A DNA stretch of 50,985 nucleotides from Deltaproteobacteria bacterium (GTDB taxonomy: Bacteria; Desulfobacterota; Syntrophia; Syntrophales; Smithellaceae). The stretch lies in NCBI GenBank assembly GCA_012729055.1, contig JAAYDW010000084.1, positions 1 to 50,985 of the forward strand, written 5' to 3'. Made by a program: the position numbers and the translations under genes. This document shows positions 23,098 to 31,397 of this stretch, piece after piece. Below the pieces are notes generated by a model. The model searched no databases, was not told the DNA's origin, and worked only from the letters and a program-made list of their open reading frames with translations. Every line of letters starts with the position of its first letter. The stretch's first letter is position 1.

Positions 23098-23916
23098 ATG
23101 ATAAAAAAAATTTTTCTTCTTCTGATCGTTTTGTGTTTTCCCTGGCCCGGCACGGCGGCGGAGCGGCCCGTCTGGGTGGACGCAACAGGCGAAGCCCGAA
23201 TGGGCGATTTTGATACGGTTAAAGAGGTCAGAGAACGCGCCCGGCGCGACGCCCAGGTAAAAGCCGTCGAACAGGCGGTGGGCGTCTTCATCAAATCCCA
23301 TACGCTCGTTTCCAACAGCCAGGTGTCCGATGACCTCATCTATGCCGCGGTTCGCGGCAAGATCACGAAGGAAAAAACGGTAAGCGAGGGGTGGGACGAA
23401 AAAGACCGCCACCTCTACCGGGTGGCGATCCGGGCCCTGGTCGAGCCCGTTTATCCGGAAAAGGGCGGCGCTCTGGCGGTGAAATTGTCTCTTTCCGGAT
23501 CCGATTTGCGCGAAGGCGACGAAGTGAAAATTTTTTATACCGTGAGCGAAGATGCCTACGTCTATATTTTTTCGGTTGCCGCAGACGGGTCCGTGACGCT
23601 TTTACTGCCCAACGCCCGGATGGCCGACAACTTCGTCCGGGCGAACGCGGCTTTCCAATTTCCGCCCGCCGGCAGCCGTATTGCGCTGAAAGCCATGTTT
23701 TTGCCCGGCTTTGAAGGGAAATCGGTCGAAGAAAGAATCAAAATCATCGCCACGAAAAAAAAGGAACCCCTGCTTTCTCTGGGTTTTCAAGAAGGCCTTT
23801 TTCAGGTATATGACGAAAAGTCGACCGGCATGATCGGCGATCTCGTCCGCAGGCTCAACGCCATCGATCCTGCGGACTGGGCTCAGGCCGTCGCGGTCTA
23901 CCAATTAAAAAAATAA
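23098..23916 (+). CDS. Exported FlgT_N/LPP20-like plus DUF4384 protein
   Basis: A 272-residue exported protein with a signal peptide ending near GTAAE. Residues about 25-118 (DTVKEVRERARRDAQVKAVE, VGVFIKSHT, LYRVAIRALVEP) resemble the LPP20/FlgT N-terminal fold. Residues about 130-215 (LREGDEVKIFYTVSEDAYVY, IFSVAADGSVTLLLPN) match DUF4384. DUF4384 domains are, to my knowledge, often fused to or encoded beside caspase-fold domains; here it is separate but in the same operon. It may be a partner, regulator or substrate-presenting subunit of the three proteases. A ribosome-binding AAGGAAAGAG is just upstream. Confidence 0.8.
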   Translation: MIKKIFLLLIVLCFPWPGTAAERPVWVDATGEARMGDFDTVKEVRERARRDAQVKAVEQAVGVFIKSHTLVSNSQVSDDLIYAAVRGKITKEKTVSEGWDEKDRHLYRVAIRALVEPVYPEKGGALAVKLSLSGSDLREGDEVKIFYTVSEDAYVYIFSVAADGSVTLLLPNARMADNFVRANAAFQFPPAGSRIALKAMFLPGFEGKSVEERIKIIATKKKEPLLSLGFQEGLFQVYDEKSTGMIGDLVRRLNAIDPADWAQAVAVYQLKK

Positions 23917-23926
23917 GGAGACGCTT

Positions 23927-24343
23927 ATGAAAAAAAGTGCGATGTTTTTGATCGTTGCGGCGCTGGTACTCTGGACGGCAGCCGCCCAGGCGCAATTGAA
24001 GGACGGCCTGTGGGAAATCACCTCGCAGGTGCAGATATCGGGCATGCAGCAGCAGATGCCGCCGGCAACGTTCCGCCAGTGCATCACCAAAAGCGATCCG
24101 GTTGTGAAAAACCAGGACAAGGATTATAACTGCAAAACGACCAGCCTGAAAGTCAGCGGCAACACCGTCACTTACGCCGTCGAATGCAAAGGCAAGGAAG
24201 GCGCGATGTTCAGCGAAGGCAAAAATACTTACACCGGCAGTACGATGGAAGGCGCGGCGACCACGAACTTCAAGATGCAGGGTCAGCCGGCGATGCAAAT
24301 GAAAAGTAAAATGTCGGGAAAGTATATCGGCCCTTGCAAGTAA
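23927..24343 (+). CDS. Exported DUF3617-family protein
   Basis: A 138-residue protein with a signal peptide (MKKSAMFLIVAALVLWTAAA, cleavage near AQA). The mature part begins LKDGLWEITSQVQISGMQ, the typical opening of DUF3617, and has three cysteines (RQCITK, YNCKTT, VECKGK) plus a C-terminal GPCK, which may pair as disulphides in the periplasm. Function is not known for the family. It follows the DUF4384 gene after 10 bases and shares its strand and probably its transcript. Confidence 0.82.
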   Translation: MKKSAMFLIVAALVLWTAAAQAQLKDGLWEITSQVQISGMQQQMPPATFRQCITKSDPVVKNQDKDYNCKTTSLKVSGNTVTYAVECKGKEGAMFSEGKNTYTGSTMEGAATTNFKMQGQPAMQMKSKMSGKYIGPCK

Positions 24344-24394
24344 CATGCAGAATACGGTTCTTCCGTGACTGCAAATAATATGAAGGAGAAATCA

Positions 24395-25144
24395 ATGAGA
24401 CTCAAAGACAAAGTGGCAATCGTAACGGGATCGGGACGCGGCATCGGAGAAGGCATTGTGATGCGTTTTGCCGAAGAAGGCGCAAAAATCGTCGTCAACG
24501 ACGTCAACGAAGCGGATGCGGCCAATGTGGTAAACCAGATCAAGGCCAAGGGCGGCCAGGCCGTAGCGGTGCTGGGGTCGGTTTCCGACCGCGCCACCGT
24601 GCAGAAAATGGTCGATACGGCCGTGAAGGAATTCGGCAAGCTGGACATCATCGTGAACAACGCGGGCATCACCCGCGACGTCATGCTGCACAAGATGACG
24701 GACGATCAGTGGAACGCGGTGGTCGACGTGAACCTGACGGGCGTGTTTTACGGCATTCAGTGCGCGGCGCGCTACATGCGCGAAAAGGGATACGGCAAGA
24801 TCGTCAACATTTCTTCGACGAGCGCGCTGGGAAACGCCGGCCAGCTTAACTATTCGGCCACGAAGGCGGGTGTGATCGGCATGACCAAGACGGCGGCCAA
24901 GGAGCTGGGTGCCAAGGGCGTGAACGTGAACGCCATTGCGCCGGGCATGATCTGGACGGACATGATGAAGAACATGCCGCCGGACGTGATCAAGCAGATG
25001 GACGCCATGCTGCCTTTCATCGTGCCGATGAACCGGAAAGGCTCGCCGCAGGACATCGCCAACCTGGCGCTGTTTTTGGCCTCCGACGAAAGCTCGTTCA
25101 TCACCGGCCAGGTCATCTTCTGCGACGGCGGAATGAAGATCTGA
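24395..25144 (+). CDS. fabG: 3-oxoacyl-[acyl-carrier-protein] reductase-type SDR
   Basis: A 249-residue classical short-chain dehydrogenase. The NAD(P)-binding motif is TGSGRGIGEGI, followed by NNAG (IIVNNAGITRD). The catalytic set is Asn, Ser in NISSTSALG, and Tyr/Lys in YSATKAG. The C-terminal ITGQVIFCDGG is typical of FabG. It reduces 3-oxoacyl thioesters to 3-hydroxyacyl thioesters or works in reverse; as FabG-like SDRs are diverse, the carrier (ACP or CoA) is uncertain. ATG 24395 has AAGGAG upstream. It ends the long plus-strand run, before a strong terminator. Confidence 0.88.
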   Translation: MRLKDKVAIVTGSGRGIGEGIVMRFAEEGAKIVVNDVNEADAANVVNQIKAKGGQAVAVLGSVSDRATVQKMVDTAVKEFGKLDIIVNNAGITRDVMLHKMTDDQWNAVVDVNLTGVFYGIQCAARYMREKGYGKIVNISSTSALGNAGQLNYSATKAGVIGMTKTAAKELGAKGVNVNAIAPGMIWTDMMKNMPPDVIKQMDAMLPFIVPMNRKGSPQDIANLALFLASDESSFITGQVIFCDGGMKI

Positions 25145-25188
25145 GAGAGGGCTCGGGAAACGAGGCTGTAGACTGTTAGGTTTAAGGA

Positions 25189-25221
25189 GGGAGCAATCCA
25201 AAACGGATTGCTCCCTTTTTT
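25189..25221 (+). terminator. Strong intrinsic terminator after fabG
   Basis: GGGAGCAATCC (25189-25199) pairs perfectly with GGATTGCTCCC (25205-25215) over a 5-base loop and is followed by six Ts. It lies between convergent genes and closes the plus-strand run that includes the caspase block. Confidence 0.92.
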
Positions 25222-25270
25222 ATGATGAGGTTTTTCCGATCAATCCTTCCGAACCGCGGGCGCGTCGGTC

Positions 25271-26101
25271 TTATCGGCCGGTCGCTTTTTCCTCCATCTG
25301 CTTCCGGATATGAGCCATCACCAGTTCCTTGCCGGTCGTGTTGCTGAAAGAGCTTACCGGAGACAGGCGCCGCAGGAAGACGATTTCCTCGTCTTGGGGA
25401 ACCGGAAAAGATCCCAGCGGATCGGCGATCTTCAGATCCCAGGGAATATCGGCGCGAACCTCGTCCACGCCGACGCCTGGGAAAAGGGCGTCGAGGTACA
25501 TTTCCCTGGTCTCGGGGTGGAATTTGAAAATCCCCTTCGGCGTAATCAGAATGCTGGGCCCCGATCCGGGCGTGTAGCGGCCGGATTTCTCCCGTTCGTC
25601 GCCGCCCCCCAGATACCCGGGCGAAGTCATGTAGGGCAGCTTTTCGACAAATCCCTTGCCTTTCATCGTCAGGATGGTCTCTTTGGCATAGGCATAGAAC
25701 TCCGGCGCCCCGCCCGCCGCCGTAATGCGCTGCGCGGCGGGAGGCGTGCCGAGAAAGGATGTGTTGAGATTGCCGTACTTGTCGATCTGCCCGACCCCAA
25801 GAAAGGCTTTGTCGAGGTAGCCGGCATAGGCGATGGTGGTAAAGACGCTGAACAGATCCACGGAATAGCCGTACCCCCTCGTGCAGGTCGCATCGGCGAC
25901 GTTGACCGGCAAAACGCACGGTTCGAAATCGACGATGCCCGATTCCATGAGCAGCACGGCTTCGGGAGCATGGGTGTTCTTGGCGACCGCGCCGGCCAGG
26001 ATGGGCATGCCGATTCCCAGAGCGACCACGTCCCCGTTTTTAATCTGCCGGGCCGCCGTGACGATCAGGAGTTCCTCTTTCGTGACTTGTTTAGTCAACA
26101 T
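25271..26101 (-). CDS. CoA-transferase beta subunit (glutaconate CoA-transferase B-like)
   Basis: A 276-residue class I CoA-transferase subunit. The opening GDVVALGIGMPILAGAVAK is the family's glycine-rich strand, and LLMESG places Glu53 at the position of the catalytic glutamate that forms the glutamyl-CoA thioester in glutaconate CoA-transferase (Glu54). LGVGQIDKYGNLN is another landmark. It transfers CoA between acyl-CoA and a free acid. It overlaps the alpha subunit gene by about 11 bases, so the two form a coupled complex. The C-terminal extension after about residue 240 (IRKQMEEKATGR) is less conserved. Substrate unknown. Confidence 0.88.
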   Translation of the reverse strand: MLTKQVTKEELLIVTAARQIKNGDVVALGIGMPILAGAVAKNTHAPEAVLLMESGIVDFEPCVLPVNVADATCTRGYGYSVDLFSVFTTIAYAGYLDKAFLGVGQIDKYGNLNTSFLGTPPAAQRITAAGGAPEFYAYAKETILTMKGKGFVEKLPYMTSPGYLGGGDEREKSGRYTPGSGPSILITPKGIFKFHPETREMYLDALFPGVGVDEVRADIPWDLKIADPLGSFPVPQDEEIVFLRRLSPVSSFSNTTGKELVMAHIRKQMEEKATGR

Positions 26102-27146
26102 CGACTAGGTCTCCTTTCTCGGCAATCAGTTGCTCCAGGCCGGCTATATCCACGCCCAGCAGCAGGGCCTGTCCGTACGTATCCCAGCCGGACTCGAAGG
26201 CCACGCCATAGTCGGCCGGCGCCGAATAGTAGGATCTGGCCCGGTAGCGGTTCAACGACTCCACGCCGAAGACGTCTATGTAATGCTTGATGTAGGAGGC
26301 GCGGTCCGGCAATCCGTAAACCCATTCGTCGAACATCGACCGCAGCCCCTCGTCGGAAGAAAAGGAGTTGTCGATGAACCGCAGCATCGTCATGTCCGGA
26401 TTCCGGTAGCCGGGCAGCTCCGAGGGATGGCACCCGTAAGGCTCTTCAATCACCGCGCTGACGCGGAATCCGGGAACGATGGTATGGTGAGGGCTGGATT
26501 TGATGACGTCGAAATCGACCAGTTCCTCGCAGCTGACAATGATCGTTTTGCTGGCCAGGCAGGCATGCACCGTGGACCCGAGGCCGCCCCAGTGCTGGGC
26601 ATTTCCGTGTTTATCGGCCCTCTGCACGTGCAGCAGGCAGACATCGGGATTGGCCGCCGGAACCACCGGAATTTCCCTTCCCGTAAAGGGACAGCGGACG
26701 ACGCCGAATTTGTTTTCGCCCATGTAATCCCTGATCTTGAAAACATCGGAATCCATAATGGACGGCAGAACGGGCATGAAGGAATAGCCGTTGGCTCCCG
26801 CGGCGAGCCGCGCGTTGTACGTGAAATTGCTGTAGTCTTCGACCTGGAGCTTGCCCGCCCGCTGGTAGCGCTCCACCATGCCGCCCGCGGCCCTGCCGCC
26901 CCACTTGTGCAGAAAGGCGGTGCAGAGCTTGTCGACGCAGTCGCCGGCAACCATGAATTCTACGTCCGCCGAACCGGATTGGCTGTAATAGGTCAGTCCT
27001 TTTTTCCTTTGACGGATGATTTCAAACAGCAAACTGAAAGGCAGACCTTCCGTATAGTTGCCGGTAATCACGCTGTCGCCGTCGTGAACATAACGGCTCA
27101 CAGCCTCATGCGCCGTCATCACTTTGGATGGCCGACAATTCTTCAT
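26091..27146 (-). CDS. CoA-transferase alpha subunit (glutaconate CoA-transferase A-like)
   Basis: A 351-residue alpha subunit. Landmarks are VMTAHEAVSRYVHDGDSVIT near the N-terminus, GENKFGVVRCPFTGREI, the segment VCLLHVQRADKHGNAQHWG and CEELVDFD. These match the GctA/IpdA-type family, which pairs with the beta subunit overlapping its 3' end. The start at 27146 (MKNCRP) has AGGAGG at 8 bases; an ATG two codons upstream at 27152 is too close to that site. The pair could activate a dicarboxylate or aromatic-degradation acid. Confidence 0.87.
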   Translation of the reverse strand: MKNCRPSKVMTAHEAVSRYVHDGDSVITGNYTEGLPFSLLFEIIRQRKKGLTYYSQSGSADVEFMVAGDCVDKLCTAFLHKWGGRAAGGMVERYQRAGKLQVEDYSNFTYNARLAAGANGYSFMPVLPSIMDSDVFKIRDYMGENKFGVVRCPFTGREIPVVPAANPDVCLLHVQRADKHGNAQHWGGLGSTVHACLASKTIIVSCEELVDFDVIKSSPHHTIVPGFRVSAVIEEPYGCHPSELPGYRNPDMTMLRFIDNSFSSDEGLRSMFDEWVYGLPDRASYIKHYIDVFGVESLNRYRARSYYSAPADYGVAFESGWDTYGQALLLGVDIAGLEQLIAEKGDLVDVD

Positions 27147-27380
27147 GAACATTTCCTCCTGCTGGACATTTCATATCTCTTGAGCATCCCCCTGATGCCA
27201 TGCATCCATCCTTTCGTCAAAACTTTTTTGAAAGAGCGGACAGGTTTCCTTCATTACACTGCGCAAACGGGGTGTGTAACGCCGGAATTACGCGGCAGGC
27301 TCTTCTTACAGCGCGGGAATTTGCGGCGGGACATTCCTGCTCCCGATGTGAACATCATTATCCGAAGACAAAAACCTGTG

Positions 27381-27428
27381 CAGGATGTGCGGAAGGCGGA
27401 ACGCGCCTGTTTCCTTCCGCACATCCTG
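27381..27428 (-). terminator. Long terminator hairpin after the solute-binding-protein gene
   Basis: CAGGATGTGCGGAAGG (27381-27396) pairs exactly with CCTTCCGCACATCCTG (27413-27428), a 16-bp stem with a 16-base loop. On the minus strand it follows the stop at 27441 by 12 bases and is succeeded by CACAGGTTTTTG. Confidence 0.75.
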
Positions 27429-27440
27429 ACGGATTGCCGA

Positions 27441-28949
27441 TTACTCTCCCCAGTCGCTCTTTCCTTTGCAGCGATCCAGCTGCTGATCCATGTAGGGAAG
27501 TATCTTCCCGGCCGGAATGAGCCACGCCGGTCCGGTAAAAGAGCAGCCCTTGTACCAGGAATAGGGAGGAATGGTCATGGATACTTTCTGTTGTTCCGGC
27601 GGCACGAATTCCGTAACGGAGAAATCCTGAATGCTCCGGTGATCACAGGCTCTCATTTTAACGATCGATCCGTTGGCATAACGATACGTGTCGCCCTCCC
27701 AAACCTTGATGATTTTTTCCGGATCGGTGCTTCCGGCTCTTTCGATGACGCTGAAAAGCCAGTAGCCCGTCTGACCGTAAAGCGCTATCGATGTGGTGGC
27801 GCCAATCTCAAACAGGGAGCTTTTGTAAGGCAGCGTCGTCCATTTCTTCCACTGGTTCACCCATGTTTTGTAAAATTTGATGAACGGGGGATGGTGTTTG
27901 AAGGGATAAGGCATATCGTAGACATCAATATGGACCAGCCCTTTTGTGCCCTCAACGCCGATTTCGATCAGGCCATTGGGTTCATTCATAAACAGGTTTG
28001 CGACAGGCAGTTTGATTCCCATTTGTCTCATCTGTTTTAAAAGAGTGACGGAATCGGGAACCCAGTCGCCCGTGTAAACGACCTCGGCGCCCGAAGCCCC
28101 GATTTTTGTCAGGTAAGGAGCAAAATCCGTCAGGAAAAGCTTATGATAATCCTCTCCGACAACCTGCGCCTCCGGATAGTAATCCTTCAATCCCTGCTTA
28201 AAGCTTGCGGCCATTGCCCGGCCGAAGGAATAGTCCTGGCAGATGATATAAAACTTCTTTTCCTTTTTCCGAATCTGACCGTAGTAGTAGGCCAGGCCGC
28301 GCCCGATCTGATCCGTTCCGGGAGAAACCATAAAAGTATAACGGTTGAAATTCGTGGCATTCATGAGATCGTCGGCCAGCGACCCGTTATTCACGGCAAT
28401 AACCTTGTATTTTTCGGCGACATTGCTGATGATTTTCATTAGATTGCTTCCCGACGTGCCGACCAGAACATGGACCTTGTCCTGCAAAACCAACCGCTCG
28501 GCAACCTTCTTGGCCACATCCGCTTTCGACTGGTGATCCCCGATAATCACCTCGATCAGCTTCTTTTTGCCGTCGACCAGGATGCCTCCGCGCCTGTTGA
28601 TATCGTGCGCGGCGTACATAAGAGGCAAGGCATGGATCTGGCCGTTGATCGCGCCCGGCCCGGAAAAACAGTTTATATACCCGATTTTGATCGTGTCGCC
28701 TTTGGGGGCGACATAGGTGGCCGGATCAAAGTCCGAGACGTCCCCCATCTTGCTGACATCGTAGGCCGCATTCGGATTGGGATGCTTTTCGGCCATGGAC
28801 CCTCTGACTGCCTCGGTCTTAACCGTCTTTTCCGTTTTTGCCGGTTTGGCGGCAAAAAGGTCCGCCGGCTGAAAAGCGACGATCGACCAGATAAAAAGCA
28901 GCGCTACAAAACACGTTAAACTCCTGACTGTCTTTTTCATTGTATTCAT
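27441..28949 (-). CDS. Branched-chain-amino-acid-type ABC transporter solute-binding protein
   Basis: A 502-residue exported protein of the Peripl_BP_6 (LivJ-like) family. After a signal peptide (MNTMKKTVRSLTCFVALLF) comes a long linker, then IKIGYINCFSGPGAINGQ, the start of the binding fold. Further landmarks are DKVHVLVGTSGSN, NRYTFMVSPG, YIICQDYSFGRAMA and YTGDWVPDSV. It captures a small organic acid or amide in the periplasm. No permease or ATPase of the Liv type is adjacent, so it works with components elsewhere. Its position between two CoA-transferase pairs suggests an organic acid that is then activated. The start has GGAG upstream; an ATG three codons later (28940) is equally possible. 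Confidence 0.85.
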   Translation of the reverse strand: MNTMKKTVRSLTCFVALLFIWSIVAFQPADLFAAKPAKTEKTVKTEAVRGSMAEKHPNPNAAYDVSKMGDVSDFDPATYVAPKGDTIKIGYINCFSGPGAINGQIHALPLMYAAHDINRRGGILVDGKKKLIEVIIGDHQSKADVAKKVAERLVLQDKVHVLVGTSGSNLMKIISNVAEKYKVIAVNNGSLADDLMNATNFNRYTFMVSPGTDQIGRGLAYYYGQIRKKEKKFYIICQDYSFGRAMAASFKQGLKDYYPEAQVVGEDYHKLFLTDFAPYLTKIGASGAEVVYTGDWVPDSVTLLKQMRQMGIKLPVANLFMNEPNGLIEIGVEGTKGLVHIDVYDMPYPFKHHPPFIKFYKTWVNQWKKWTTLPYKSSLFEIGATTSIALYGQTGYWLFSVIERAGSTDPEKIIKVWEGDTYRYANGSIVKMRACDHRSIQDFSVTEFVPPEQQKVSMTIPPYSWYKGCSFTGPAWLIPAGKILPYMDQQLDRCKGKSDWGE

Positions 28950-29150
28950 CCTTTCTCCGTGTATTTTTTTCTCGTGCGAGGTGCCTTTTCTTTTATTCCG
29001 GTATGTCCCCCAAAGGACCACAAAGGGGATCGATAGGCAATGTTCAAACAATCGTCTGTTATTGGTCATGAAATTAGACCATTATGAAAGGTCGGCGCTG
29101 AAATTGCGGAGGTTTTATTTGGAAAAGAGGACCGGACGCGATCCGTTGAG

Positions 29151-29195
29151 AAAAAAAACGGGCTGCAGAGAGACGCTTTCGATCTTTGCAGCCCG
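29151..29195 (-). terminator. Intrinsic terminator after the second CoA-transferase pair
   Basis: CGGGCTGCA (29159-29167) and TGCAGCCCG (29187-29195) form a 9-bp stem. On the minus strand it is followed by a T-run (the A-run 29151-29158), 25 bases past the stop at 29220. Confidence 0.82.
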
Positions 29196-29219
29196 CGGGT
29201 TTGTGCAAACCGGGCGGCC

Positions 29220-30011
29220 CTAGGCGGCCGGCATGGTCGTGAAAACGCCGCGCGGATCGACCTGGGCGCGGATGATCTTCAGGCACTCGGGCGTGATCAG
29301 TTTCGTGTCGGGAATTTCCCCCTCGGGGCGAAGCAGCTCGAAGCCGGTGAGCTGCTGGGCGATCTCAAAGGTGACGCCGGGGGTGAGCGATTTGACCCGC
29401 ATGCGTTTGCTTGCCGGATGAAAGTCGTAGACGCCCCAGGGGCTGATCACCGCAGCCGGGCCGTTGCCGATGAGGCCCGCTTCTTTGCGGGAATCGCCGC
29501 CTTCGAGCCAGCCGACGGAGGTGATGAAATCAACCTTCTCCGGAAACTTGTCGGGCGTTTGCAGTCCCACCAGCACCATCTTCTCCGTGAGCGACGACAG
29601 ATCGTTGTTGCCGCCGCTGCCGGTGAGGCGGACCTTTGGCTGGTGATAATCCTTGCCGATCATGTGCGTGTTTACGTTGCCGTACATATCCACCTGGGCA
29701 AACCCGAGAAATCCGATGTCCACGTAGCCGTTGTAGCACTGCGCGAACGAATAGGACATCTCCATAATGGTGGGGGATTTGCGCCAGGTCATCGGACAGC
29801 CGACCGACCAGGGCATGTCGCCTTCAATCGGGTCCTGTCCGCCGGACTCGTAAACCAGGGTGATGTTGGGGGCGTGGGTTTTCTTGGCCAGAATCCCCGC
29901 CACCATGGGGATTCCCGTGCCGATATAAACGACCGAATGGTCTTCGATCTGCTGCGCGATGATATACGCCAATGTCTCCAGCGGATTGGCGGGTGCGTTT
30001 AAGTCTCGCAT
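29220..30011 (-). CDS. CoA-transferase beta subunit, second pair
   Basis: A 263-residue protein of the same class I CoA-transferase beta family as the gene at 25271. HSVVYIGTGIPMVAGILAKK, LVYESGG (catalytic Glu55 by position), GFLGFAQVDMYGNVN and DFITSVGWLEGGDSRK are visible. The sequence is clearly diverged from the first beta subunit, so the two pairs probably act on different acids. It lies 10 bases after its alpha partner, and GGAGGG precedes its ATG. Confidence 0.88.
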   Translation of the reverse strand: MRDLNAPANPLETLAYIIAQQIEDHSVVYIGTGIPMVAGILAKKTHAPNITLVYESGGQDPIEGDMPWSVGCPMTWRKSPTIMEMSYSFAQCYNGYVDIGFLGFAQVDMYGNVNTHMIGKDYHQPKVRLTGSGGNNDLSSLTEKMVLVGLQTPDKFPEKVDFITSVGWLEGGDSRKEAGLIGNGPAAVISPWGVYDFHPASKRMRVKSLTPGVTFEIAQQLTGFELLRPEGEIPDTKLITPECLKIIRAQVDPRGVFTTMPAA

Positions 30012-30021
30012 GATTCCCTCC

Positions 30022-31113
30022 TTAATAATAGCGGCCCGGGTCGTGGGTCAGTGTGTATTCGTCGTACGAAAAATCGATGTCCTCGTTGTCGCCTTCGGCG
30101 GCTTTCGTCTGGCGGCGGGCCTCGGCGATCCACCGGGCGCCGCCCAGCTTTTCGATGAATTCGTACTGATTTTTTGTCCCCAGGATCCACTCGTCGCAGA
30201 AGATCCGGTTGTTTTCCTCGGACGAGCCGCCGAAGCGCATGCACTTTTCCCACCACTGCCGCGGCCAGTAATAGCAGCCGGGCATGCTGCCGGGAAGCGC
30301 GCCGAAGGGCATTTCCACCACCGCATCGGCATAGAAGAAGGGAATGATCTGCCCGTGTTTGTTGTAGCGGATGTCGTTTTCGGGTACGATTTCCTCCGCC
30401 GTGATGATGAGCTTGCGCGCCGCGGCCGCCACCGCCAGGTCGTTTACGGCCGGGCCGTAAATGTAGGCATTGCCGTACTTGTCCGCCGCGTGGCAGTGGA
30501 TGATCGAGACGTCCGGATAAAGGGCCGGAACAAACACCGCCGGATCCTTGACCGCCTTCAGGGGATTCTGAATGACCTTGAGGTAGGGGTTGTAGCGGAC
30601 GAGGTCGCTGCCCAGCATCTGCTTACTGAGAAGCCCGGGAACACCGAGCTGCGCGGCCTTGAATCCCTGCGCGACACCGCCGTGGCTCCATTCGGAAAGA
30701 ATCGTGATCCGGCCGGCCTTGAGCGCGCGGTCATAGACCTTGTCGATGCCGCGCATTTCCGCGCCGGTATAAGAGCTGTGGGAGTGGGTCACCAGTCCGT
30801 AGGTGATGAAAAAGCTCTGATTCGTGTTGGGCGCGCCGATCATCTGCAGGTTCTTTTTCCCCTGGCGGATGATCTCGTAAAAAGCCTGGTGGGCCGTTCG
30901 CACGTAGGAAAAGCCGCCGTCGGTGATGACGTCCCCGTCCTTCACGAACGTCGCAATCGCCTCGTCAAGCGGCATGCGCTTGTCCTTCTTGGCGTGTTCC
31001 TTTTTCAGATGCGCTTCGCGCGCCGATTCGAAATCAACCAAACGGTCCAGGACAGAAGTATCCTTGATCCGAAGGTTCTCCAACGCCTCCTCATTGTAGA
31101 GATATTCAGCCAT
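30022..31113 (-). CDS. CoA-transferase alpha subunit, second pair
   Basis: A 363-residue alpha subunit. It begins with an N-terminal extension (about 45 residues, lysine- and glutamate-rich) before the family core KRMPLDEAIATFVKDGDVIT. Landmarks are GVAQGFKAAQLGVPG, VSIIHCHAADKYGNAYIYGP and ITAEEIVPE. The HAADKYGNA segment corresponds to ADKHGNA in the first pair. AGGAGGC precedes the start, with a weak sigma-70 match about 65 bases upstream. The two-gene unit ends in a strong terminator at 29151-29195. Confidence 0.88.
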   Translation of the reverse strand: MAEYLYNEEALENLRIKDTSVLDRLVDFESAREAHLKKEHAKKDKRMPLDEAIATFVKDGDVITDGGFSYVRTAHQAFYEIIRQGKKNLQMIGAPNTNQSFFITYGLVTHSHSSYTGAEMRGIDKVYDRALKAGRITILSEWSHGGVAQGFKAAQLGVPGLLSKQMLGSDLVRYNPYLKVIQNPLKAVKDPAVFVPALYPDVSIIHCHAADKYGNAYIYGPAVNDLAVAAAARKLIITAEEIVPENDIRYNKHGQIIPFFYADAVVEMPFGALPGSMPGCYYWPRQWWEKCMRFGGSSEENNRIFCDEWILGTKNQYEFIEKLGGARWIAEARRQTKAAEGDNEDIDFSYDEYTLTHDPGRYY

Positions 31114-31173
31114 CTCTAAAGCCTCCTCTTGTATTTTCCCGTTGTATCTCCCGCAGACTTCCTACCAGAAGAG

Positions 31174-31201
31174 TTTACACCAGGTCTCAAACGGCGGTCA
31201 A
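31174..31201 (-). promoter_or_regulatory. Possible sigma-70 promoter for the second CoA-transferase pair
   Basis: Minus strand TTGACC (31201-31196), 16-base spacer, TGTAAA (31179-31174). Confidence 0.4.
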
Positions 31202-31270
31202 GCTTTAACAACCGGCGGTCAGCGCATAATCCTGAAACGCAATAATATCAATGACTGATGAGGTTTCCGG

Positions 31271-31299
31271 TTGACACAGGGCCTTCTTCTCACTATACT
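31271..31299 (+). promoter_or_regulatory. Sigma-70 promoter for the YihY-family gene
   Basis: TTGACA (31271-31276), 17-base spacer, TATACT (31294-31299); near-consensus, about 100 bases before the ATG. Confidence 0.7.
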
Positions 31300-31397
31300 G
31301 CTCGCAAGTAGAATCGGCGCCAAAACGAAATATTCCGCAAGCGCCGGATGCTTTTCCTTCAAAAATCATTTTGACCGGACACAGACGGGGAAGCCTC

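Noticed and set aside
26130-28040. A 636-codon plus-strand frame crossing the CoA-transferase and binding-protein genes
   Set aside because: It spans two minus-strand genes and a terminator hairpin, and the product looks like an antisense translation.
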